From: Lingula anatina
Taxonomy: Eukaryota > Brachiopoda > Lingulata > Lingulida > Lingulidae
Length of the DNA stretch: 64,000 nt
Assembly (NCBI RefSeq): GCF_001039355.2
Contig: NW_019775347.1
Coordinates: 367,306 to 431,305, forward strand
Reading direction: 5' to 3'
Under the pieces are notes generated by a model that worked only from the letters and a program-made list of their open reading frames with translations, was not told the DNA's origin and did not search any database. This document shows, one piece after another, positions 48,195 through 59,306 of this stretch (position 1 is its first letter; every line of letters begins with the position of its first letter). A program made the translations under genes and the position numbers.

Positions 48195-49070
48195 TGAAGT
48201 CAATAAAGGGCAATATATAAGTGGAATAAAAAGGACATATGTGAAAGCCCTAATGCTAATATTTTTTGCTTTTTTGCACTATTTATTTATTATTATGAAT
48301 AGTATTATTATTTGTACAATAATGATATTGCAAAGTACAAAGTATCCATGACCAGAATTTGTATTTTTGTTGCAAAAAATGTAAAATAATTAAAATTGGC
48401 TTTTGGAAAATAAAGTAATTGTCAAATGTTATGGAACAATGAACAGTTTTTTTATTCCCACTAGGAGTTGAAGTGTCATAAAACTCATTATCACTTTTTT
48501 CAATACAAAGGTCCATTTGAACAAAACAGAAAAGTGAAAAATAAGGTGAAAGATATTTTCGCCAATTCTACATGTATATTTTCTAAGTCCCTAGTGACAG
48601 AAAGTGATAAATCTGGCTTTTTGAGTAAAACGTTGCACATTTTAAAAGTTTTGCCTTGCTAGTATGGCAAATTTTTGTATTCAGTGGTGCGAAGGTTTAA
48701 TGCTATTTTGGTAACGAAAGTTTTAAAAATAACAACCCTTTTGGATAATATTCGCACGTTATAAATGAGAACAAATTTTACATTGCACTTAGGATGTATA
48801 AAGAGATGTACGTTTATTTTTGTCCTCAACCGCAAGGTGGTAACGATTATTTTCTAAAAGAATGCAGTTTTGTCGTGTTTTGCCTAAAACATTGAATGGG
48901 CCCTGTCTCCATTTCATTTTGCTAATAATGGAAGAAAATGATTTGAGGATATTATCAATGGCTCAAATATTACTAAAAACATCAAATAACTAAAATCAAT
49001 GACCTGCGCCAAAAAAAGATTTTTTTTCAAAGTTTTAAAATCCGGCGACAACGCAAAAGTGGCAGCAAGC
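48195..49070. other. Protease 3' UTR and intergenic DNA
   Basis: The polyadenylation hexamer AATAAA at about 48226 and further AATAAA at 48409. No other gene seen. The flank of the Tc1 element begins at 49071. Confidence 0.55.
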
Positions 49071-50678
49071 TACAGGGTTGCTACTTAATATGGAATATTT
49101 TTTACCTTTGTTATTTTTTGAGTGCTGATTATGATTATTATTTTTGGCTTCATTCATCCAAAAAGTATGTCACTGAGTGATAAAAACATCCAGTCTTTTG
49201 TTGTGAGATATTTTGGTCAATGATATCAAATCTGACATAAGATGCCATTCAAAAGAAAGGAACACACCCGGAAAACCATATCAACAGTTTGATGTCAGTA
49301 TAAACTTTAAGCTTAGATATTAAAGATAATGATAGCCTCCGGACAGTGATATGTTACACAGTCAAAGAACTCACTACAGTAAATCATGAAAAGTCAGTGA
49401 TTGCGGGTATGACCTCCAGCAGTCACTTGCAGCGCCCTCATCCTACCTGGCATACCCTGTGACACGTTTGGGTGGGGATATCATTCCACGCAGTGATATT
49501 TGCCTGTCGCAGTTCATCACTATTTACCGGCCGATGACCATAGCTATTAATTTTGTGAGTTACTTTTGCCCAAAGTTTTTCAATTGGGTACATATCTGGA
49601 GAGTTTGCAGGCCAGGGCAGTTGCTGAACTCATTGGTTTTGAAGAAAAACAGTAATTCTGCGGGCTCGATGTGGGGTTGCGCAGTCGTCTTGGTACACAA
49701 AGTTGTTCCTGAAGATGACTCTTACCAATCGAAGCATTGTTTGCTGTAGAATGTCTCTGTAGGAATCCTGGATGAGATTGCCTCCTAGAAAAACCAACTG
49801 GTTCTGGGCACTGACATGAAATGTTCCCCAAACAGAGACGTTACCATCCTCTGCTTGCACCCTAGGCAGTACACAATCATCGTTTTATGCCCCTCAAACA
49901 CGTCGGTGGACACGGATTCGACCATCAACACTAAAAAATCCATATATGGCCTCATTACTGAAAACGACGTGATTCCAATGTTTTGGCTGCAAACGCACGT
50001 GGTCTCCAGCCCATTGCAGACGTCGCTGTATTTGACCTGCTGTTAACAGTGGTTTCCCTACTGGCCTTCGTGCAAAATAACCGGCTTGCAGTATTCTCTT
50101 GTTCACGAGGGACCTTGAATCGGGCGTTTGAATGACATTCTGTCTCTCTTTTTTGAGGACACTGGTTGTTTTTTGTACGACCAGCACGGCGTCCTCTAAG
50201 GAGAAGGTGATCCTGTCTTCTTGTTGTGATACGCGGACACCCTGGTCCAGGTATTGGAGTAGGTAACTCTGTGGCAGCATTTCTTTGGAGGACTTTACAA
50301 ACGGTTCCTGATAAATGTTGAATTACCTGGCAATGGCTGTCCGTTTCTCTGACAGCAAGAATCCCATAGTAAGCTGCGTTGCTTAGCTGTCGAACCATAT
50401 CTTCACTAAAGTACCTGTCAAGTTTCAGAGTGATCCCTTTGTTGCTTCTCTTAACACACTCCAAAGATTGACCAAACCCATGCGTTTTTATACAAGGGCA
50501 TAAATTGCCGAAAAGACCACCCTTCACATTTCTGACCACAGAACATGCAACTGCATGCATCAATTGTTTCGAGAGTTGTGTGGTAATTAGGTAACACACC
50601 TGGCTACACATGGAATGACAACTCAGCTTTGGATTTAAAATAGAGAGAAATTAAATATTCTTTAGAAAATTTACTCGC

Positions 50679-50721
<43 letters not shown>

Positions 50722-50767
50722 ATAATAATAATAATAATAATATTCCATATTAAGTGGTAACCCTGTA
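49071..50767 (-). mobile_element. Tc1/mariner element, inactive
   Basis: TIRs TACAGGGTTGCTACTTAATA(TGGAATATT) at 49071 and the complementary copy ending CCCTGTA at 50767, with TA at both outer edges. Minus-strand transposase pieces: HTH region (about 50160-50420, YFSEDMVRQLSNAAYYGILA, then RRQDHLL), linker and DDE start (49894-50160, RRLQWAGDHVRLQPKHWNHV), and the rest at 49395-49890 (YQDDCATPHRAR, then PWPANSPDM.PIEKLW). Frames are broken between pieces. The first catalytic Asp of FSDE reads Asn (FSNEA), so it is dead. Close to its right end is a poly-A/TAA run (50681-50742). Confidence 0.88.
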
Positions 50768-51910
50768 TTTATTGAGTTATCTTAAATAAACATCCCAGAC
50801 ATTTCTGGACATCACACTCGTTCAATGAGAAGTTGGAATTTTCCCACTTTAGTAAAAAATAAACTACATCGATTGAAAAATTTGCTGCTAACGACAGTAA
50901 GGAAGGTTTAAAACTTAGTTTACGTTTTATTTATGAGAACAAATAAATCTAATAATTATCATTTTTTATTTCAAAATCCCTAGACTGGTGCTAGTTTACG
51001 TCCACTCGGACGTACAATTCTTTCGCTCGCTTAATGTTAATAAAATAAAAAAGTTAAATGTGCTTATATGATGAGAATACATGCAATTGTATATGCAACT
51101 GGTGAAGTTTTGTTACTTTTAATGGCCCATCAAATTTACCAATTTAAAAGAATTACCAAAAAAAAAAAAAAATCAAACTCTTACATCCAGCAGTGTTGTG
51201 GAGATGTTATACCCTCTTTTACGTACTTCAAAATTCTGCATGTCAGTCAGGCGTGAATCTTAACTGATATTTGCATTCTTCAAAAGGTGAAATAATAATA
51301 ATAATAATGATAATAAAGAAAGAAGCTTCTATATAACTAATGTTTGGTAACCGGTGACTTTGTAAGCCCATAGGGCTGGGCCGTTACTTATATATTTACA
51401 TTATTGTATTATATTTGTATATATTCGGCATTGTCACGAAAATAAATCAATTTAACTATTTAACTAATAATAATAATAAAAATGATAATAATTATAATAT
51501 AAGTTATAGATAATTACAGATACAATAACAGATAGAAATACCCGAAAAGGGCACAGACCTTCGCCAAGTCACCTTTATTCTCATAATTATTATTAATCAT
51601 CAATTATTGGATTTTTTATCTCAGTTCTAATCATTAATTATCAATTGACTAATGAATAAATGAATAAATTTAACGCTTCCAAAATCTAGCCCATTTCTGA
51701 CCTATTCCGAAATTTTCATTAAAAACCCCTTATAAATTTTTGCATTATGTGGCTAACAGCAAAACAATTAATAAATTAAAAAAAATAGATCACCACCAAA
51801 ATTAATTATATGTTACTTGGTTCTCTTCCAATAGTTTCTTCAAATCTAATTAAAAACCAGCTAGTAACTGAAAGTTAGACAAATGGAACCAAACACATAA
51901 CCTCCTTGTT
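50768..51910. other. No gene found
   Basis: AT-rich DNA with TAA/ATA microsatellite patches (51291-51320, 51462-51505). No recognisable ORF. Confidence 0.6.
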
Positions 51911-52106
51911 TTAAAGGGATAATGACTCTTCGTTTTTGCTGAAAAACGATTTTTCCTTGAGTGAACAACAATTTTCCCATACCTACCAAATTCAAAGTTA
52001 GTTCCTGTTTTTTCTAAACAGTTTGGTTTTTTTTTGTTAAAATCTCTTAAGAGATTATAACAGAGTATAACCATCAATGGAGGTCACGTGGTCTGAAGAC
52101 AAATCC
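51911..52106. mobile_element. TTAA-type MITE, copy 4, one end lost
   Basis: TTAAAGGGATAATGACTCTTCG, the CTTAAG palindrome (TTAAAATCTCTTAAGAGATT), CACGTG (52085-52090), then homology stops at GGTCTGAAGACAAAT where the other copies continue about 130 bp. Confidence 0.7.
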
Positions 52107-52502
52107 ATAGCCTATTTTGAGTCATACGACAATCATTAAAAGCAATACTTTGGATCTCCATATTTTCCGAATTACTGTCAATAGCGTTTTGTAACTTGAG
52201 AATGGAAAATGCGTTGGGAAAATAGAGTATAAATACTTTTAGATTCTGTGAAAAAGTGAGTCGGTGAATTAACGTTCGAAAGCTCCAAACTGTTGTCGTC
52301 AATCTTCACTATAACAGTACGGTTTAGAACTATGATTTAGCTAGTCAAAATTCTAATTTCAATTGGGGACCAATGGTGTGATTTCTTTTCAGAAATCGAA
52401 GGTGGGTGGGTGGTGTGTCAGGACCCCCCTGGCACCCCCTTAGATCCGCCACTGAATTTTATGACCTTACAGATATAAAATATAAATCAAATTTTTTTAA
52501 AA

Positions 52503-52841
52503 TCATTCGCAGCACAGGTCCTGCCTTGATAAGAAAACAAGGTCAACCAGACGATTTTGACATGCTTTGATCAGTTTTAAGTTTATAGAATTAACGACAA
52601 TCTTAAGAACTTGAATGTAGACATCATCAAATACCTTTTTGTAAGGAACGCCAGATTGCTTCGACCTCCATGCAGTGCTTCTTCTGCTGGGCCAAATGTG
52701 TTTTCTTAGGACTACACCTTGGCCAAAGTTGACTGATCCTCTGGAAACTCGGATTTTTGTGCGTTTTTGCCACTGTCCCACAGACAGGATGCTGACAATG
52801 TTCTCTTTTGATAACAGAAGAAACAGTGACTGTTCATCCAA
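52503..52841 (-). CDS. Unrecognised 112-aa open frame
   Basis: Minus-strand frame beginning MDEQSLFLLLSKENIVSIL and continuing open upstream to about 52870 (LYYNANGEIL). Composition looks protein-like (SVGQWQKRTKIRVSRGS, RSKQSGVPYKK) and a donor-like GTATTTGA follows VPYKK. I recognise no family. It could be an exon of an unseen gene or part of an old transposon. Confidence 0.25.
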   Translation of the reverse strand: MDEQSLFLLLSKENIVSILSVGQWQKRTKIRVSRGSVNFGQGVVLRKHIWPSRRSTAWRSKQSGVPYKKVFDDVYIQVLKIVVNSINLKLIKACQNRLVDLVFLSRQDLCCE

Positions 52842-53802
52842 AATTTCACCATTAGCATTATAATACAGTTGAAGGGAAACCTTGAAATCTCTGCTACATA
52901 TTCTTCATGATGCACTTTATCAATTAAATAAAAATTTTTTAAAATGTTGTTCGTGTAATATTCATATCGAATGGGGAACAATATAAACATGTTTCCATTG
53001 CACAAATAAGCTGAAATACAGGTAGTTTACAATATAATGCCGACTTCATTCATGGGGATCAAAACCTGATGTAACACCCGGTAATATTCAGAATTGTTAC
53101 TGGAAATTGATATAATTCAAAATTTCAAGAAAATGTACAATGGAAAACGATATTTATTTCAATGTTGTTAATTTCTCTTTTGGACTTGGAAATCCTTAAG
53201 TAAGCTCAGAAGTTGCATACACCTTCAAAGTTGGGATACAAAACAGCAAAGCATTTGGGATTATATCTGAAAAGTAAATACAATGTTTTCATTCATGCTT
53301 AGAGAAAAATTCTGTTATTCTGTTTCTGTTACAGTTGACGACCATTTTTGATTTATCAAATGGCACCAAGATGGCTCCAAACGGTAAAGAATTTCCTATT
53401 ATTAAATTCTTAGTGCAAAGTTTGGTTGAGGAAGTTGTATTTTATTTACACAGGGTATATATTTTTACGGAAATTGGCAGCAATCTTAGATATTGAAAAT
53501 TGTCCAAGGTTGCCAAAGTAGCAACCATGCTGATTTTGTTTTAGGGCCCTGAGGGAACCCGAATTAGCTGGACAGCATCTGCACACGCCTGAAATGGAAA
53601 CTGAAGTGCACATGTGACCCTTCATACTGTAATTTGTCAGACAGGCTGTGCAACTCTCATAGACTAACAAATGCTACTCAACGTATTTGTTCCACCTCTG
53701 TTGGCACTGATGAAATTGTTTAACAGTCCCTGTTGAAGTCATAAGTATAGCGCACGTGCGCAGGCACTATCAGATGTTATTTTATCAAAGCCGCATTTAC
53801 TC

Positions 53803-54432
53803 ACCCTGAGCTTCAGAGATAACTTGACACTAACCTCTTCACTATAGCCTATCTTTATCGTGTCAATTAAGTTACCTCTGAAGAAAATAGTTTGACCTAG
53901 TTTATATAAGCCAATCGAATCCATGTTTCAAAATTTTTCACTAAAGTTTGGTGAAAACGCTGAATGGTTGAAAGTCCAGAATTATGTCCAAAGAGAAACT
54001 TGTATTTCGTTGCGTCCGCATAACCATACACAAAAATAAGCATGGTGTCTCCAACGAGTGACTACGTAAAAGAATGTGTTAAGTTGTCTCTTGATTCTTT
54101 GCAAAATATGAGTATATCGGAATTGAAACCAGAGCAGTTTGGGGCCCTGCATCATTATCTACTAAGGGATGATGTATTTTGCGTGCTGCCCACAGGTTAC
54201 GGCAAGTCCCTGATATTCAGCCTTATCTTTGATTGGTCCAGATTTGAACAAAGCGCGCTTTGACTCGTTCGCGTTCATTGGCTAGATCGTTCAATGAGTC
54301 ATTGAGGGCGGGCTTTAAATTTGATTGGCGGGCGGTGCGGGCAAGCGAATGTGGTCAGATGTAACTTGATACGATGAAGATAGGCTTTAGTGAAGAGGTT
54401 AGTGTCAAGTTATCTCTGATCAGCTCAGGGTT
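53803..54432. mobile_element. 630-bp TIR element with 9-bp target duplication, carrying a RecQ-like exon
   Basis: Inverted repeats of about 75 bp (CCCTGAGCT..AGATAACTTGACACTAACCTCTTCACTA, near-identical) are flanked by CATTTACTC on both sides (53794-53802, 54433-54441). The interior is the start of a helicase gene. The duplication length fits hAT, MULE, Merlin or Zisupton-type insertion, but no transposase is present. Confidence 0.75.
54042..54263 (+). pseudogene. RecQ-like helicase N-terminal fragment (Q motif and Walker A)
   Basis: Starts at ATG (MVSPTSDYVKECVKLSLDSL), then LKPEQFGALHHYLLRDDVF and VLPTGYGKSLIFSLIF: motif 0 and motif I of the RecQ family. The similarity stops near 54228. 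Motifs II-VI are absent and the rest of the frame is the element's own sequence. It lies wholly within the 53803-54432 element, so it is a captured exon or the remnant of an element-encoded helicase. Confidence 0.65.
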
Positions 54433-54449
54433 CATTTACTCGGTATCTC

Positions 54450-55130
54450 ACCAATGACGACAAAAACAGAAGAAGATCGAGTCTTTCGCCCGTGGAAAAT
54501 TGCGCGTCTTAAAATTCACCTTCAACAAGCCCTTACACTTAAATGCATTCTTCGATAACTTTTAGTTTGGGTTTTCTTTGTGTTTCATTTTTCTCACTTT
54601 GATTGATTTTTAAATTCCTAGTACCATATGATAATAAACGATTGGTAATTATTTGAATAAAAATGAGATTTTTGTGTAGAGCCGAAAGAATTTGCATGTT
54701 TGACTTATGTTCTAATGAATTACTTTTTTGTAGAATTTGTGTTGAACCTTAAGCGATTGTTTACTATAAAAACGCTAATAACGTGAATAATACTCTCTGG
54801 GAAAATTAAGATCGGTTTTAAATTAAGTCTTTTGTTTAGAAAGAAAACAATCGAAAAGAGTCTTAAATTCACGCTTTTGCCGGTAACATCAAGTAACCGT
54901 TTCTAAAGTTTCTGATAGCTTTTTTGGGGGACCAAAGAAATCCTTGACACAGTAATGACATTTTACCCTGCAAAACTTCAAAACATGGTTTTCAGTTGAG
55001 TGCATTTGTATTTATGAAGTAGCTATTTTTAGGTATTCGTGCTGGTAACAGTGGTATCATTTTTATTTATAAGTACTTGCCAAAGTACCCCTCCGTGAAC
55101 TATCTACAGCCAATAAGATCATTTTGCTTC
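54450..55130. other. Intergenic, no gene seen
   Basis: Unique-looking AT-rich DNA upstream of the TATA-box promoter. Confidence 0.5.
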
Positions 55131-55138
55131 CTCTTTTA

Positions 55139-55146
55139 AGCTATAA
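55139..55146 (+). promoter_or_regulatory. TATA box of the BRICHOS-like gene
   Basis: CTATAAAT lies 79 bp upstream of the start codon, leaving a ~45-nt leader if initiation is ~30 bp downstream. Confidence 0.55.
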
Positions 55147-55217
55147 ATGCGTCGCATGCTCGTGGACAAAGCATTATGCGTCGAAAACAACCGGTCACCG
55201 CTATCGCAATTTCAAAG

Positions 55218-55569
55218 ATGAAAATGTTTGCAGTGCTTACATTCACTTTGTTTTGTATCTCAGCCTGTGGAGCGCCCAGTGGCCCTAGCAAGACTCAGGT
55301 ACATGTAGGTAAAGTGGTTTAGGTTTAGAAAACGACCAATGTACATGTAGTTGAAGTGAAGGTCATCAATATACTGCCTATTTTATACTCTCATCATGGT
55401 CTTTCCATTTCACTTATAATCGTAGGAGAGATTTGGAGTGCTGATCAATGAGAAAGGAACGCCTTTCTTAGAACTCGTTGATGTGAACAAAGAAAAAAGG
55501 CAAGTCATTTACCATGTCCCACAGCACAACAATGCCATGGCCATGGACTCGATGCAGGACTTTAATTTT
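55218..55569 (+). CDS. Secreted BRICHOS-like precursor protein, first two exons
   Basis: Exon 1 55218-55298 encodes a clean signal peptide (MKMFAVLTFTLFCISACGAP) plus GPSKTQ. Exon 2 55426-55569 adds 48 residues including FGVLINEKGTPFLELVDV, then VIYHVPQHNNAMAMDSMQDF. The pattern of a hydrophobic strand, HVPxHN and DFN is what I remember of BRICHOS domains (chaperone-like domains of secreted precursors, including marine-worm antimicrobial peptide precursors). Both junctions are phase 0. The third exon, which should supply the conserved cysteines and any mature peptide, is not found. Downstream lie Tc1 and retrotransposon insertions. The family call is moderate. Confidence 0.5.
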
Positions 55570-56100
55570 GTAAGTATAAATGTGGGTCTGAATGAACGTT
55601 TGTCAATATTACAATCAAGCGACTGTTGCTGCTCTGTGGTTTTTCTGCCTGTTTTTAACACACGTGAGTAAATAGTCGTAGAATAGTCCTTCTCATCACA
55701 ATCTAATTCCATGCTTTTGTTTACTGTCTCTTTTTATAATTTTGTAACAATTCTTTTCATTCAAAACATTGGTCAAAAAGGTTGTCCCACCCCCAGTTTC
55801 ATGTGCTTTTATTTATAAATGATCACATCATAGGAGTTAATTGCTATGGATGGTGATTTTCATTCAGATGCCATAACTTACATGATTAGTGGAACAGAAA
55901 ATACAAACTAGCGGTTAAGATATCCGTATTTAATACCATTTATTCACATTTATTGCATGTACCCCCGCAAATCCGATGTTCCACTGTCGTTTATACGGAG
56001 GTAAAGAAATACCCATTAAATTGAAATGACACCAACAAAAGTCACAAAATTTAGACACATTTAGCATTAGGGTGTGCTAGTTAAAGGTCACGTGTCTATT
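55570..56100. other. Presumed intron of the BRICHOS-like gene
   Basis: No further exon recognised; the next acceptor-like site (55866) runs into a stop within three codons. Confidence 0.35.
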
Positions 56101-56104
56101 AGCG

Positions 56105-57010
56105 TGTGTGGCTACCGCGTACTGTAATTATCTCCTGTAGACGGCGCCACCGCCTGCAACAAAGCTAACATTTCTGTTTTGTGGGATTTTGCCCCATGAT
56201 TCCTAAAACGCTTGACGGAATTGGTCCGGACTAGTTGGGGTTTGGTTCTCCTCTGGATTGCACACTTCAATTCATGCCACGGGTGCTCAGTAGGTTTATT
56301 ATCAGGATTCAAAGATGGTTTCTCCAGCCTCAGCCACATTGGGTTTCTGCAACAAATATGAGACATGAGAACTGTGTGCAAGTGGGCTGTCATGACGCAG
56401 CCCGGATCACCCCCGAAGTCCCCTCTTGCAGATGAAATTTGGTATCAGTTGAGAATGTTAGGTTCAGTGACCCCAGAACTACCAGAACTTGATCAACCAT
56501 CACTAGGAACAAGTTCGTTTTACTGCAGAATCAAGGTATTTCTTGTATGCCTTCGATGGTCAAATTAAGGCTCGTAGACATGTTGCAGAATGCTTTTTGG
56601 AAGGTTTGTGCAGGATAATATCGCCTGAGTGTCAGACCAGGTTTTGAGAGAATTCCAAGCCCATGGTTTTAGTGCATTGTTTCTTCGGAAAAGAACGTTA
56701 TTGGGGCAATTCACTGAAACGTTCTCAAAAATATCTCACTCCATTTGCAAGAGTTGACTTCAGGGATACTGCAGGCGTCATCTTGCAAATGTACGTGCTC
56801 ACAACTCTCGTCTGCTGAGTGATTTGTTGCAGAAACCCAATGTTCAGAGGATAGAGCAACCACCTTTGAGGCATGTTATCAACCTTACTAAATATCTGTG
56901 GCATGAATTGAAGTGTGCAATGCAAAGGAGAACCAAACTCCTAATAATCTGGTCCAACTTCCCCAAGCTCTTTAGGAAGAATGGAACAATATCCCATAAA
57001 ACAAAGTAAA
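56105..57010. mobile_element. Tail-to-tail inverted fragments of a Tc1/mariner transposase
   Basis: Minus strand 56112-56393 and plus strand 56824-57009 both encode the C-terminal region (...HPWHELKCAIQRRTK and YLWHELKCAMQRRTK), and the arms (about 56110-56445 and 56740-57005) are inverted copies at roughly 70-75 percent identity by eye. The middle 300 bp is unrelated. Neither copy has the catalytic core, so this is a dead palindromic remnant. Confidence 0.65.
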
Positions 57011-59306
57011 CAATAAAGTAATGTACAAGGTCGGGCGGGGTGTGAAACGTTGTCCGCAAGAATTGCAAATTTGAACAGATAAATGATGTATACTGTGGAC
57101 AAATTTGTGAAGACTTTGAGATCCAAATAACGGCAACGGAATATCGGCCGAAAAGTAAGTGAATTTGATGCTGTCGACATTAGCCTGGCGCTACGACATC
57201 TACTCATCTTACGAATTACATAATAACTGTACACACGAAAGTTGTAGCGTATGTGGGTCATCCATCGTACCATTTTACTGCTATATATCCAAATGTTGTG
57301 AGAGTGACAGTCTTTAGAAAAGTTTGGCGTAGTTAAACGACATTTTATGGCGACACCAACAGTCCAGAGCTTATTTAATTTGGAGTTTATGGCCGGAGTA
57401 AAATCACGAAGCGGATCGACTAGACGTGGGGGCCGTGGAGGTTCGTCTCAAACCCGTAATGATAACACGGAAATCATCAGGAGATCCCCAGATTCTGAAC
57501 ATGACTTCGACTCCCAGAACTCGGAGGAGGAGAACATGGACATGGATACTAAAACCCTGCTACTAAAAATCCGCCGCGATGTCATAAGTATGAATAAAAA
57601 GTTTGATTATTTTGCAAAGAAATAATATCAGTAAAGATGCTACTCTTTGCAATCAAAGTGAACAATATTGGTTTGAATATATTGCCAAATAAAGCTAATT
57701 TCAAAATAATAAACTGTATATGGATTAATATTCTATGATTAATGTATATGATATATTTTGAGGGGGTACGAACACTTCAATACATGTATATTTAACAGTA
57801 CATTTATTATACTCTCAATGAATGAAGTATCAAATATGGATGAAAATAAACAAAAAGCCAAATAGGAGAAGAAAAAGGGATCCTGAAAATTTTACTGTTA
57901 GCAAAAAATAATTTGAAAAAAAAAAAAAAAAGACGTCAAGAGCTAATATCCGTAAAGATGCTAATAATCTTGCTGAAGCATGTAAGGAAGACGTTAAATG
58001 CACGTAACATAACAGAGAAGCAAAAAAAAGAAGAATGATCCTAGGCTGGCCCAGCAAGAAAGACTAAAGTAAAAAGAAGAAATTAGGAAATACTGACAGA
58101 GAGTCAAGGAGAAGCAGAAACCTAACAATCCTGAAAACAGTAGAACAAGAGGTGCAAATTAACGAGAGATGAAAAAGAAGAAAATACTCCAAAAACAGGA
58201 ATCAAGACTGAAAAAAAAGAATAAATAAAAAAGGTCAAGCAACAGAAAGAAAAGTTTAAATTAAATTCTGGTGAATGAAAGTCAAACTGAATGACACACA
58301 ACCAAGCTCCAGCATCCACTGAAAAACGTGGTGTGGTGTTTCTCTAAAAAACTTTGATTAATACATGTACTTGTATCCTTTTGGTTAAAGTACTGCTGTT
58401 ATATCTTTATTTTGATATTTATTAGAATTTTGGCAAAAATAACTGGTAAACAATATGATATTTCAGTTACAAAAGCATCAGTTACTTGAATGTGTAGTGT
58501 CCGTAACCCCAGATCATAGCCTAAGGGGCGTTCTGTTTATTTGAGCGTAGCACAAAAAGTACTTAATATTGTGTTCTAAAATTTGTGGATGGCATAGTTA
58601 AGATGTAATTTTTTTTATATGTTTAAGAATTAAACAAATGTATCAGAGATCATTTTTCTCTCAATGTGACCCCTATTTTGTACCCCTGATTGTGAAACAG
58701 CCGAAACCATGTAGAATTTACCAATTTCTGCAGAAATTTGACTTAATTGGATTAAATGAAACATGGCAGACGCAAAATGACAGCTATACAAGTATTCCCA
58801 TGCTTTATAAATCTTGACAGCCCAAGAAAATCCTCGCGCAGCCAACACGGGGCAGGGGGTGTGACCGTGTTAGTGATGGATTGGCTTATAAAATCAGGAT
58901 TGGTGAAACGTATATACAGTGAATTTCAAGATTGTGTCTTGTTATTGATAGAGAAAGGACTTAGCAAATTACAATCAAACACCGTAATAATCTTTACAAA
59001 TGTAGCACCCGAGCATTCATCATCATACGACGAACAAAACAGTAACGGAATTGAAGCATAAAATGATAAACTTTCATTAGTTGAATCTGATCTTGGTAAC
59101 ATTTCATTCATTGTGGCTGGTGACCTCACACCCAAACCCAATATAGAGGTGCAAACGATGTCACAGACATGTTTCTAAAAATATGTAGTGCACAGATTAC
59201 AAACTATGTTTGATTATTTTAGGGTCCCACATAAAGAAGTTTATTAAATTTTCACTTTCCTGGAACCACGAATAATAACAAATAATTCATCATCTAACCC
59301 CAAAAA

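Noticed and set aside
53749-53760. GCGCACGTGCGC palindrome next to the RecQ-bearing element
   Set aside because: Perfect but only 12 bp and outside the target duplication; likely chance.
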